Origin: Homalodisca vitripennis
Lineage: Eukaryota; Arthropoda; Insecta; Hemiptera; Cicadellidae
Assembly (NCBI RefSeq): GCF_021130785.1
Contig: NC_060213.1
Span: 94,790,501 to 94,854,500 of the forward strand
Length of the DNA: 64,000 bases
Direction: 5' to 3'
A model generated the notes under the pieces. The model ran no database searches, had not been told where the DNA came from, and worked only from the letters and a program-made list of their open reading frames with translations. Every line of letters begins with the position of its first letter. Positions within the stretch are counted from its first letter, which is position 1. This document shows positions 21,347-33,516 of the stretch, one piece after another. Both the position numbers and the translations under genes were made by a program.

Positions 21347-22471
21347 ATACGTTATTAGTTTTTTATATCTCTAGTTCTGAGTTAAATCCATCCCTCCAAT
21401 TAGAATGCCCCTAGAAAGAGGACTTGAAGTGTAGACTGCTGATAAATCTTTATTCTTAGAATCTAAATTCTTTTGCAAACATATTTTTTCTAATATATTG
21501 CCTTGCTTTACTTCAGTGTTTGTCTTTTCAAGTAAGTGTTTATGAAAATATTCGTATCGCAGAGCCAATTAGAGCAAATAACGCATAACATAATATGTTT
21601 GTTAAGATCATAAAAATATTAAATGCATATTATGACTTTACATTTAAAAATGGTAAATTTAAAAAAAATCGAAGTTTTTATTTCTAAACTTGTTAATACT
21701 TTTAAACACTGGAAGTGTAACTATTCAATGCACATTTATAAAATTACTAACTATATAAGTTTCCTTAAAATCGGTTCAAAATAGAATTACAATTTGTTTG
21801 TTCCTGAAAGTTTATGTTACCTGCGGAAAGTATCTTCTTATAGTTTTAGATCCAAGTGTGGAGTTTTTGTTACTATTGGTCTTGTATCAAATTACAATAT
21901 CCGATCTATTGAGAGTAGCCTTTTGGGAGTAGCTTATTTACTTTATTCAGACGAAATTATTATAGCTTATTGCAATGAATCGCATTCGGAAATTCTTACA
22001 TTAGAAATCCTTCTTACACTTGTCTATGTTCTTTGCACAACGATTTGAAAACAATGTATCATCTATATCATAGTTTAGTAAAACATGCATTTCCTTAAGG
22101 GTATTCCTAAAGCATACATGTCTCTCTTAAACGAAGATGAACAGCTTCAGGCCAGGAGTATGTCTTACAGGAAACTATAACATATAAATTCTCTTTGCTT
22201 CGGCACTGACATAATGCAGCCCCATATGCAAAATTATTTCAGCGTATTGCTCGTTTGTATACATAACCATTGTATTATTAATTACATTTATATTGCAATA
22301 ATCAATGCCAGTGAACGAAAATAAAAGCCAAATAAAAGTTATCACAACACGTCGTAGCCTTGTTTACAAACAATCATTGTATTGTATATATTGTATACTA
22401 TTATTGTATCCACAGCTGATAATTTTGAATTATTACTTAATATATACATAAATAAAAAAAACCAGCACACA

Positions 22472-22498
22472 CTCTCTCTCTCTCTCTCTCTCTCTCTC
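22472..22498. repeat. (CT)n microsatellite
   Basis: A clean CT dinucleotide run of about 13 units, present only in unit 1. Confidence 0.9.
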
Positions 22499-25400
22499 AG
22501 AACCAGTTTAGCGCAATAAACCTCCATTTCCCCTAATACTAGTAATAAAGATATTAAATTGCTAGATACAGCATATTTAAACATAATATAAACAGTACAG
22601 ATCAAAAGTTAAATATAAAAACAACGTAGAAAAAATGGCAAATAAACTATTTAGATTTAAGTTCTTTTATTATTTAATAAACACTTCATACCAATCGAAT
22701 ATTGCTCAGTGAACTGCTCATGAATGATTTCAGAGAAATATATATTACGAAATAGTTTTACATAAATTGTATGCGTAGGAGTTTATAATTTGTACTGCCT
22801 CCATATTGTTTGGTTCATTGAACAATAAACTAAATAAATAATAAAATGTATGCCTAAAATATTGTCATATTGATACCTCAGAGTTTAATCTAATAAAAGA
22901 ATAATATAAAGGGCATTTTTCAGTTAACAGACGTGTATAAAAAGGGCAAAATTTAAAAGGTTACAAATACTTTAATGTTCAGTTTCAATTCAAAAAGTGT
23001 AGGTTGTATGTATCCCATATCCTTACACAAGTTCCAGGACCTATAATTAAATATGAGTATTTCAGGAATAACAGACTACTTCTAATGATCTACAAAATTT
23101 CTTATAGCACATTTATATGTTACCAACATATTTCCTTAAACAAACTTAAACATTAAAAGGATGCTTTTAAATTTATATTTATCTGCGAAGATATTTCAAA
23201 TATAGGAAAGAAAGATTTTCTTGAAATTGATTAGGTAATTCTACTTGCTCAATGGGGAGAATGGGGAGGTAATAATAATTGTGTCTTTCTCAAGAGAACT
23301 GTCAATTTAGAATGTTTTGTCCAAGTTAACCAATTATTCCAAATCAGTTATTTTATTCTTGATATTTTACTCTTTAATATAATTATCTGTTACGATCCTT
23401 AATCCGATTTTGGTTAGTTTAATGGCAGTAATGCAGCTATTGTTATTCATTTAAGATTTTCAAATAAATACAACTAGAGTTATTTTATATATTTTTTAAT
23501 ACATAAAACATAAACATTAACCCCTATTAAATAGAAAAGAAGTATTGAAACAATAAACACATAAATTAAAAATATCCTCACTATAAAATTCACTCAGTGA
23601 AGCTTTTGTTATTTATAAAATCCTCTTCAAATGCTATAAACTAGCTAATGATTAACCAAGAAATTGATTGTTTAGTTTAATTTGCAGTAAGTAAAAAAGC
23701 TATCTCTTGGCTATTTCGAAATTATTTTACTTTTTAGGTTAAATGGGGCTTGTAGGCCAGTACGTAAAGATGTATAGAAATATTGTTTACAAATGTGACT
23801 GTTTATTTTAACTTATTTTAATTTATTTAATTTATTAACAGATGGAGGTTATACAATCAATCTTGTGAATTATTTTATGTTTTTTTTATTTTTAGCATAA
23901 ATTCTGTGTAAATTTCAATTACAAAACATATATACTAGGAATTTTACTATAACATAGTTTATAATAAAAAACTTATTGCAGCAATCAATTGAAATATATA
24001 AGTTCTACATATAGTGATTATTTATCCATAATAAAAAAGATTAGTGGCAAATTTAAATACGAAACTCAGTTCAATCAGGAATCATAAGAAGTAAATATCC
24101 TCCTGCACATAGTAAAAGCGTTATTGTAAAAAAGGCTAAGGATAAAAACATGGTCAAGTGAAAAAATAAACAATATAAGTTACTCATATACGTTACTCTT
24201 TAAAAAGTTTCCTCTACTACACAAAGTTTATATAAACATACATATTCATATTAATACATAAACATACATATTCCTATTCATTATGCTTAGTGGAAGCAGC
24301 GTTTTTCTAGTGGAGCCAAAATCACTACTTCCTCATTTCGGTCAGCTATAAATAATCGACTTCTCACCCACTGTCTGATCCATTATAACCAAGTAAACAA
24401 AGTAAAAACTTTATAAACAACTACTATTCAAGCCAAACGTGAAAATTGTAAAAGGCTAACAATACCTACTGTAGTCTTATTTTTATTGTTTATTTATTAT
24501 AAGTTATCGTGATATAAGTAATTAAATCACTACTGGTACGGACAATCTATTTAATTCTACCACTTATAACTGTTACTACTTATATTCAAGCTTTGAATGA
24601 TTAATATATTGTCTCATCACCTTTTTTCAAACCATTGAAGGATAATAAACTACGATGTATGTAGAACATAGGGTTGTTCCAACGTGCTTAAAGATCGTAT
24701 CATAATTTCACTCATTTTTGCACCTGATAAAACAATGAGAGAGCCAATCCACCTTGATTACACTATATTTCATGATTTGTAACATAGAAGTCATTGATTT
24801 GAAAACGATGTAAATTATTCATTTGAGCACCTTATTCGTCGACTATTTTCGACCATTTCAAACAAATATGGCTCTAGATTCCAGGAGTAAAGTCTGTAGC
24901 AGTATCAAATTCCTGATGCTGCAATAAGAGGAAGGAAACTAAGCTAATCTCAATGTTCATATATCAAGCATATTAAACATTATTTAATGCTATCTAGAAG
25001 TGTTTTCTATCAAAATATATTAATAACTTCAAAAAAGTAAAATAAAGTTATTTAATATCCATCTGTAAGGTATGTTTCGGAAAAAGGTTCAATCCTGTAT
25101 AATTACAGTCTCTTAGTTCTTCATTGATTTAAAAACGTATGAGTTTTAATCGTTTTAATCAAATTAATCCATACGCGTTTACCTAAGAAAGTTTATAAAT
25201 GCAGATGAAAAATATAATTTATGTTAATGGATACAAGCTTATAGTTTGTTGGTGGTACTTGTTCTGACCTCCCCATTTATCATCTAACATTTTATATTAC
25301 CTATAAGAGTTCATAGATGTTCTGAAAATAGTTCAATTTCTTTCCATTATGGTGAACTTTAAAAGTTTGTGTTTACTTACAACTCATTTACTTATCACTT

Positions 25401-25515
25401 CAAAGAAAAATATTAAAATGCTTAATAATGATCTAAGCTTTATGTTAAAAAAAACGTTTTTAGTATATTTAATGGATTTTAAGATATTGAATACATGGAA
25501 AATCCGCAAAAATAA

Positions 25516-25537
25516 ACAATAATTGTACAATTATTGT
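25516..25537. repeat. Perfect 22-bp palindrome
   Basis: The segment is its own reverse complement, centred on GTAC. The unit 2 equivalent (near 38760) is not palindromic, so it is either a chance product of AT-rich sequence or a unit-1-specific change. Confidence 0.7.
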
Positions 25538-28500
25538 ATTTCAATCACAATTCCTACTCATCCTTACGGACTTACCTGTTCTTTATTAAGTCTAAACAAC
25601 TTCTTAGTATATTATTTTACATCGATAGTAACTACTACGAAAGACTTATGTTATTATCAGTAAACCTGTAACTATCAAACTTCTTCTTATTCTAAAGATA
25701 ACCGACTTGAAACTAATCAGCTGGGCTTGGGGAACTATATGTTTAGTACATAAATTCATATTTATAATGATTTTTAAACATGACATTATCTGTTTTAGAA
25801 TTTTTTATTAGCCCCCTAGAGTTTATTATGTTACCCTTAAATGAGTAAAACGTTTGCTAAGTTAAGCTATTTAATTCTTTTCATACCGTGCACTATTTTG
25901 AAGCCTTTTTTCGCTATCAGTGTCAGGCCGTTCTTTACCAAGAATTAATTTATAATATTATTAAACAAATCATAAAGACTGATTTTATTGGATTGGACTA
26001 CAATTCAATAGTGTATATATCATAAAAAACCGCTTTAGGTGGAGCAAATGAAATTTTACAAAGTTTTATAATCTCGTTGTTCTGAAATACCTGCGCCTTA
26101 TATGGCTCTAGTCGTAGACTATGCCATATAATGCTTAAACTTTTGTACAACCAAAACTTTATAATGACATGGATTATACTTCGGTACATACTTGTTACAC
26201 AATGGTATTGTTTTATTAATTTCGGTTTAATAAAAAAGAGTAAAGACACATAATTTAAAAGGTATTGAAAAATTCTTATGTTACCTTATAAATAAACACC
26301 TTAATTAATACATAAAATACTGGTATTTTTTAGACAAATTAATTTATAATTTACTATGAATATATTAGTTGTACTACAGTTTAACTACAATTACATCAAG
26401 GACCTATCAACACATGTTGAGATGGTGATCTAGTAAACCAGTGTAGCCAATGCTATACATACTTAAACTCGTAGTATTCACAATCTTTATAATAAAATTG
26501 TCCTCTTAAAATTCCAAGGGATTATTTTGTGTACCAAATTTCTATCTTATACAAGAAGGAATACTTTACGCCGATTTGAGTTGTAGCACCCATGATAATG
26601 TTTGGTTCAAAATATTAGAAAATCCCTGTTCCAATGGGGTACGTAAACACATACGTATATTAAGGTCCTATAAGATGTTTCCTCTAAAACCTTTGAAATA
26701 TATGTAGAGTTCTATATTTTTATTGAAAATAAAACATACATTTTTAAAATTCTTATTAATTCAGTAATAGAATACTTAAGGCAAATGGTGTTTGTTAGAT
26801 AAATGCTTTTTAATATAACGCTTGTAGTTGCCGTTGTAGCAATATCAAAAAAGAACCAATAATATACCATAAATTTATTGCCGTATCTCTCACACTGTGA
26901 TTATTATGGTATGTGCATGCAATACACAACTGCAGTTCATATTGTACCTAAAAGCATAATTGAATCAGCTGTACTGTAACCTCCTCAAAAATGATAAATT
27001 TACTGAAATATTGGGGGCGGCTGATTTGTTCATAAAACATATGTAGTCTATCCTTGGAACATCTTCATATTAAAAATAAAAAAACCATTGCAATATGTTT
27101 ACGGATTTTCATGATATAGATGTTATAAATACTGTTATTCTAGCCGCTGGAAAACAAGGGTCTCGTTAATCCCTCACTCATTTGTATAATAAAGTTACTT
27201 AAACTGTTATGAATTTATAGGGATTATACTGGATTATAGGATTATACTTACTCCAGAAACCAAGTGAGATTAGTATTTTACTCTAGAAATTTTTATGTAT
27301 TCTGCAATTTGTTTCATAGTGATTTGTAAAATTGCTTCTTTTAAAAAGAGAAAGTAAGTTAAAGTAGGAGATAGGTCTTCATGGGCTTATGTTAACCTTT
27401 AAATATTAATGATTAATTCGATTTGTTAGAAATGTATTCAAAATTATTGTTCCCCAATTTTAGTTATAGTGTTGATGCGTAAATACCTGTATTGATATAC
27501 AAAAAATTATTCATCAAATGTAATCTTAAAGAATTAATGATTTCGTATATTAGCCATTAACACCTAATACATGATCTCAAAGGCAAATGCCACTAAATCA
27601 GCTAAATATCACTAAGCACTCCAGCATGGTCGTAAAAAGAGAGCGACGTAAAGATTGACTGGTAAAGAAAAGTCGTTATGATATCCATCCTTGTACTATT
27701 GTTGAAGGAAACAAAATTTAATGTTTATACTACCCTGGAGCTTTAATTCAAAAGCTTGTTGTAATATTTCCTTTTGCATCTTTTACACACATTCAGAAAT
27801 TTTTAAATATCACGTAATTGTTCTCAGTTTGTTTACAACTTAATTTTTCCTGCGATTCTTTCCACGTCCATGTCGGGTTATCCTCAAGATCAATATACAA
27901 ATATTTTTAAAAATTCAGCGAAATCCTATTAAGTGATGTATTCTATCATTAAACTTGATATTTAAGATGTATAAATATAGTTTCATACAAAAGTTTGTCA
28001 ATGGGTGATTTTACTCTGGAGCTAATAACAGATAGACAGACATACATGCAGGCGGTAATGGCCTCTACCGAGTTCCTCAAAATAATATTTGGTAACTGTA
28101 AAAATGTCAAACAATAGGCTATAAATTATTATCATAAAAGTATAACATATATCATAAAAGTATATCGTAAAAGTATAATTTCAAACAATAATTTATATTG
28201 TTATCATAAAAGTGTAACATAAAAGTAAAAGGTTAATTATCTATTTTAAGAGCAAAAACTAAGGAGATCCAACAAACCATAGTATGTTTAGAAATGATCC
28301 ATACAGTACAAAGTATCCAACTATTGTGTATTAGAAGAAAATATTTTAATATTTTTATGTATTCAATTTTATGCATTGTACTAAGGTTTTTTCATGTTAA
28401 TTATGTTGTTTTATAGTAATTCAGGATATTAATTAATGTTAAGTTCATGATAAATAATCGTCTAGTAAAGTCCCACTCTATTTTAATGTTTTTCACCTCC

Positions 28501-28782
28501 TCTTTACTCAAGTAGCATAGAAAGCACAATCCCTCATATTAGCATAAAACTCGTCTTTGTTCTTTTAAATGTTGAATTCTTTTCATTTTAGCTTTTTAAG
28601 CCAGTATTTAGTGTGATTCTATGTTTATTGAAATTTAATTTGGCTGTTGTCATTTATACGAATTTAATTAATATAAATAAATGTCGTTTGACAGGTATTT
28701 GGCCTTCCGATCATATGTTAGTTTGGTCATTTAAACGCACATGTGCCAGATACGGCCAAATACAAAATAACTGAATCGTAAG

Positions 28783-28853
28783 GGCTCTGTGGTTTAATGG
28801 TAGCACATTCCCCTGACAAGTGAGAGTTCCGGGTTCGAATCCCGGGGGAGCAA
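28783..28853 (+). tRNA. tRNA or tRNA-like gene, anticodon GAC (Val-type), imperfect stems
   Basis: The sequence folds into a cloverleaf layout. The A box is TGGTTTAATGG (28790-28800) and matches TRGYNNARNNG. The B box is GGTTCGAATCC (28832-28842), an exact match to GGTTCGANTCC. The T stem CCGGG/CCCGG is perfect with loop TTCGAAT. The anticodon loop CTGACAA puts T at position 33 and GAC at 34-36 (28815-28817). A T5 Pol III terminator follows at 28858-28862. The acceptor stem (GGCTCTG with GGGAGCA) and anticodon stem (TTCCC with GTGAG) have mismatches and wobble pairs, and there is no encoded CCA. It is therefore either a diverged tRNA or the head of a tRNA-derived SINE. Its body resembles tRNA-Gly, although the anticodon would read a valine codon. 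A TA microsatellite begins 22 bases further on. Confidence 0.6.
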
Positions 28854-28880
28854 GAACTTTTTGTGATTTAATGTTTATTG

Positions 28881-28884
<4 letters not shown>

Positions 28885-28934
<50 letters not shown>

Positions 28935-28945
28935 TATGTATATAT
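28885..28945. repeat. (TA)n microsatellite
   Basis: Alternating TA with minor ACATATATATG interruptions just 3' of the tRNA-like unit. Confidence 0.9.
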
Positions 28946-29292
28946 GAAGTCAGCACCACAGTTTGCAGTAAATAATTTAGATTTATCAGTATAAAGTTCT
29001 TTTATAGGAAGATTGTTGGATTAGAGTTTAATTATTCCAACTAAAGAGATTATTCAAATTGGGAAGTGATCATAATTACCTCTCGTTTAAACCTTTATAT
29101 CGTATAAAATAACCATAACGAAATTTATTGTAATTTAATTCCCTGCAGAGGTTTAAAAATGCTAATGTTACAGCCAACTACCCCTATTAATTGTGAATCA
29201 AATCAATGTGTTTTGTAGAGACTTTTTTAATAACGACCTTTAATTAGACTCTAACCCTATTGTATTTAACAAATTGACTGAACACGTGTCTC

Positions 29293-29335
29293 ATGGTATT
29301 TTATAATTATATTCACCTGGTATTTTATAATTATA
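29293..29335. repeat. Short direct repeat
   Basis: GGTATTTTATAATTATA occurs twice, separated by TTCACCT. Unit 2 (near 40197) has a single recognisable copy. Confidence 0.6.
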
Positions 29336-30181
29336 ATAATAATTAACATGAATTAATATTAATTATTATTCCATAACGCTTGAAAGTTTCCTGCAAGGGT
29401 TTAAATCACTAAATACTTTTCTCTTAGTAATGATGATAGTAATGCACAATTCTTTATCTTATTTATCATACATGTACTTTAATATCGATTATATGGGGTA
29501 AATTTGAGGAAAACAAGTAGTGAGTACTATATATGTGTAAATAATCATCCTGAACTTTAAAAATTTATTAAACATACTGTACGTTGTGAATTGTTAATAT
29601 TATAATAATATGTTCAGACTTTCAATAATGTCCTTTTTTCAATTCTCTTTTTATTAAAAGGACCATTTACTTGATACAAACTTGGTTGGTGTTGTGAGAT
29701 TTTTTCAAATTATATATTCCAGTGGTGAAATACAGCTTCAAACTTTTGGAGTAATGTTGTTGTTAAAGGTAGTAATGCATACTTCATTTGTATTCTAGCC
29801 CATATTTGTTGTATGAGGTAGTAGGGTAATCTTCTGTAGTTTGACGTATTGTGGTATAAACGTTGTTTCTAAACACATAAAAGGATTAAGTTACATTAGG
29901 TGATCCGTAAGGTTTCAGTAAGCTTAAATGAACAATTTTAAATCTGCATATTGTTTCATAATTGGCAGATACAATGACCAAAATTGTATCAAAAATTTAT
30001 ACAACCCCCACTAAAAAAAAGATTTTTACCCTACTGAGAAATACATTAAAAAAACTTTCAGCCTAATTCCATGAATTATCATGTAACTAACTGTTTTCAT
30101 AATACTCTAAAACTCAAAACCGATTATGTATACTCTTTGAGATTTTAAGACAGTGATATGGAATAAACTATTTCAATTTAT

Positions 30182-30234
30182 AAATATATATATATATATA
30201 TATATTTATATCTATATATATATATATATTTATA

Positions 30235-30281
<47 letters not shown>
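30182..30281. repeat. (TA)n microsatellite
   Basis: About 100 bases of TA repeats with two TTTATATC interruptions. It is absent from the matching place in unit 2 (near 50105), so it expanded or inserted in unit 1 only. Confidence 0.9.
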
Positions 30282-30287
<6 letters not shown>

Positions 30288-30405
30288 ATTTACAGTTCGA
30301 ATAAATACATTTAATGTTGATTAACTGATGGAGATTGTCCAGTCACAATTATATGTATATTGAATGTTAAGAAATCCATTATAAACTAATAATAATTTAG
30401 ACTAT

Positions 30406-30541
30406 AAACATAATAAATTACGATTTATTTCAAAATAACTGTAACTTTTCTTAAAATGCTATTATTATTTGGTTTTTATCCATACATAAAAGGTTTACGT
30501 GTAAAACTTAGTTAGCAATACTAATTTATTTATTGTGTCTG
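30406..30541. other. Junction segment between the duplicated units
   Basis: These 136 bases lie between the end of the match of unit 1 to the tail of unit 2 and the start of unit 2. They match neither the sequence before 16971 nor that after 50225. They may be the part of the original unit lost at the other edges, or filler at the duplication join. Confidence 0.5.
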
Positions 30542-32325
30542 ACTCAAAACATCGCGTAAAACCAAATGCACTGTGTTCAGTTTGTAGATCATCGGGTTGA
30601 GTCGTATTTTCCCATTGGATTTGTAATTTAAATTCCACACACATCTGAGATCAAAATGTTATTCGAATTGAGAGGTCTTGTTAATTTTCTGCTTTTAATT
30701 CTTGATGAATGAGAGTAGATTTTAATTCAAAATACATTTTTCATTCTTCCACATTTAAATTTAAAATTAAAAGGTTTTTGTTATGTTTTACGGTAACCCC
30801 TTATAATTAGTAGTGATAATGAAATGTAAATAATCGTTATAGATTCCTCAATAACTATTGACCTAGTACTTCATTGGTATTTAGCAATTATTTCAGGCAC
30901 GTTTTATAGAAATCTGTTTTGAGAAAGATATTTTCATGAATAATATATGTGTTGAAAACAAAACATTTTCCATTCACTAATTGAGTTTTAGATTGTTAAT
31001 TATTTATAGTTCATAACACAAGAGCATATTTTTAAAGCGATTATAAGCAGGAGGTTTTAGAATGATTTAATAATGTCTTTTAAACATTCTGGTTTTTAAA
31101 ATAAACTTATCCAACATTTTTAAACCCAATCATCTTAAATTTTGCAATTAGGAACTTCTTTATTGTTGCAAATTGTATTAGGGACTTACTGATATTAGCA
31201 AACATCGGTTATGTAGATGTCACGGCTCTCCTATACTGGTTTTAAGCCTCAAAAATAAATAAATATAAATGCTAAAGATACAGATATGTAATATAACATT
31301 TAGATAGATAAATAAATGTATTAAAAATAATTTAACAACAACTACTGTTTTATTTTTAAGCCTAATAAAGTTAATATGTATGATTGAGTGAGCAAACATA
31401 ACTCCTTAATATTTACAATGAATCTAAACTATTAATATTGACATAAAACATATGGAGCTGAGTTATTGCATAGATATTTATTTCTCATGTTTTATTTTGC
31501 AATTTAGGTAATTTCATACAAATTGTCTCGTAATAGTTTTTGCCTAAATATTTAACTAATTTAGTTTTCGAGGTATAGCTCCAATAATGATAGGATTCAC
31601 TACCAGTCCTCAAATGATATCATAAATATCACACGTGAACGAAATAAATACATTGCACACTAATTTATTTTATTCGATAGGTGAGCAGGAATCGTTTGTT
31701 TATATACCAAATTTTCAGGACTTACTAAACTATCTGGAAGTTAGTAATTGTTTAATAATTTTTTCATTATAATTCATTATTATATGAACTACTTAAAATT
31801 TACTCACAAACTTGTTTCCTTGACGGTTCCCTAGTTTCTCGTTACTTCTTTCATCGCTATCGTATACGTTTGGCAGTATTCCTAAATTAAAAATTTTATT
31901 TATTTCTGTCGTAATAATAGTTTTAAAAAGATTAATATCTTTTATTTTATAGAATGAGTAAAATAGTTTAACAAGTTTTTATACTAAGTTCCCGTAATAA
32001 ATCGTACATTCAGAGAAGCAAGATAACAGGAACAGAACATGCTTATATCTACAGTATTAAAATATTAGCCTTGTCTGTTAGTAAAAATGCTAAAAATATT
32101 TATTGTTATTCCGTGTGACTTTTTATTTACGTCAAAGTAAGCTCATAATTAGTTTTGTATTAATGTAACTATAATAATTCTACATCTATTATGTTATGAA
32201 GTATGTATAATCTATAAATAATAACAAAGATGGAAAAAATACAAGTATGATATAAAATAGAAAATTAAACTTACTATCGGAAATTGGGAAATAAAAAAAA
32301 AGGAAATTGACTTACTTTCTCGCTT

Positions 32326-32331
32326 AAAAAA

Positions 32332-32397
<66 letters not shown>
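32326..32397. repeat. A24 run followed by (TA)24
   Basis: 24 A bases (32326-32349) run directly into a TA repeat (32350-32397). The A-run may be the remains of a retroposed tail, but no element body is recognisable upstream. Confidence 0.85.
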
Positions 32398-32401
<4 letters not shown>

Positions 32402-33384
32402 AAATCTTTTGTTGTATTATACATATATATTTATTACGTTTTTCTGACTTGTACAATGGAACTATTAGTATTAAATATGAATCCTGGCTTTTAATAAAGA
32501 TTGTGATTAATGTGGAAAGAAAAAAGACGCAGTATTTAAATGAAACCTGAAACTTTTATCTGTAACCTTTAATTAAGTACACACAAGGAGCTCTAAACTA
32601 ATTGACCAGTGTAAAAGCTACAGTTATTGCTTTTAAAATTACTATAAAAATATGGTTATAAGAATATATAACCTAAGCAATAAAATTATGTTCCTTTCGG
32701 TGTGTAGGAATCCTGAAGGACTAGAAACCCTGCTTCAATCACATCCCTAATTGACGGACTGCCTTGGCAATAGTATTAAATTAAATTTTTTATTTAGTTC
32801 GGAATTGAGCTCAATTAATTTTATTTATTTAGTATCTAAGAAATCTATGGCGAAACAGTTCTGGCAATTCCTTAATGGCATTATTTACTATAATTATTAC
32901 TTTGTGTCTGGTAAAATAATTTGTGATTCTATTAGTAATAGTCACAGTGTCACTGCACTAACCCGTTACTCCAAATTATAGTTGTGGAGTAAATAGTACA
33001 TTCAGCGGGGTTTGACCAAAGTCCCTCCGCTTTTATTTCTTTAGCTACTCATATATGCTTCCCATATTGTAAACATGTCGAGTGCCTTACATCTCAGCAT
33101 CATTCCCTTCAAGCCGTAGTAATTTAAAGATTTAATTACTCGTTGATACTCTCACTGTGGCTTTATATAATTTGCGGTTCTGATTATACATATGAATGTA
33201 TGTTTTGAAGATACAATTTTCAATGGATGAGAAAGCGTAATAATTATTTGAAATAAAATTAGTATCATATTTATACTCTACCTGCAGAAGTTTAGAAAAA
33301 AAATTTCAAGAGCGTGAAAATATTCTATGCATTTACATTAATCTTCAGTCATATACTGTCTACAAATTTGGTGTTAAAATTTCT

Positions 33385-33516
33385 AGTTTATTTGTCAAGG
33401 ACTCCCCTAGTGGGGTTTATCCGTAATTAAAGTCCGATAAGTTAATAACTCACAACAAGAAGTAACAGATGGCAGGGATTGGAACTTGGTGCAGTAATTA
33501 ATCAACCTGATATTGG
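33385..33516 (+). repeat. Dispersed repeat, copy B
   Basis: Unit 2 counterpart of the 20650-20784 repeat, carried by the duplication. It shares CCGATAAGTTAATAACTCAC and GGCAGGGATTGGAACTTGG. Confidence 0.8.

Larger units (their letters stand above)
26370..28950. other. Segment of about 2.6 kb present only in unit 1
   Basis: Colinearity with unit 2 stops after ACAAATTAATTTATAATTTACTATGAATA (about 26365, unit 2 about 39605) and resumes near 28960 (unit 2 about 39845). Unit 2 has only about 240 unrelated bases in between. The segment is AT-rich, has no open frame of note, contains ATAAAAGTAT short repeats near 28130-28230, and includes the tRNA-like unit. I see no terminal repeats that would mark it as one insertion. 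Confidence 0.7.
16971..30405 (+). repeat. Unit 1 of a roughly 13-kb tandem segmental duplication
   Basis: Sequence starting CTCAAAACATCGCGTAAAACC at 16971 recurs at 30542, and colinear matches continue for over 13 kb. Examples are 17553/31221 (ACGGCTCTCCTATA), 20123/32848 (ATGGCGAAACAGTTCTGGCA), 22296/34925 (AATCAATGCCAGTGAACGAA), 23300/36617 (AAGAGAACTGTCAATTTAGA), 25720/38940 (ATCAGCTGGGCTTGGGGAAC) and 29056/39955 (TCAAATTGGGAAG). The tail 29935-30405 matches 49840-50225. Copies share long runs broken by substitutions and indels, so the duplication is old. Apart from the entries listed separately, the unit holds no recognisable gene. Confidence 0.92.
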
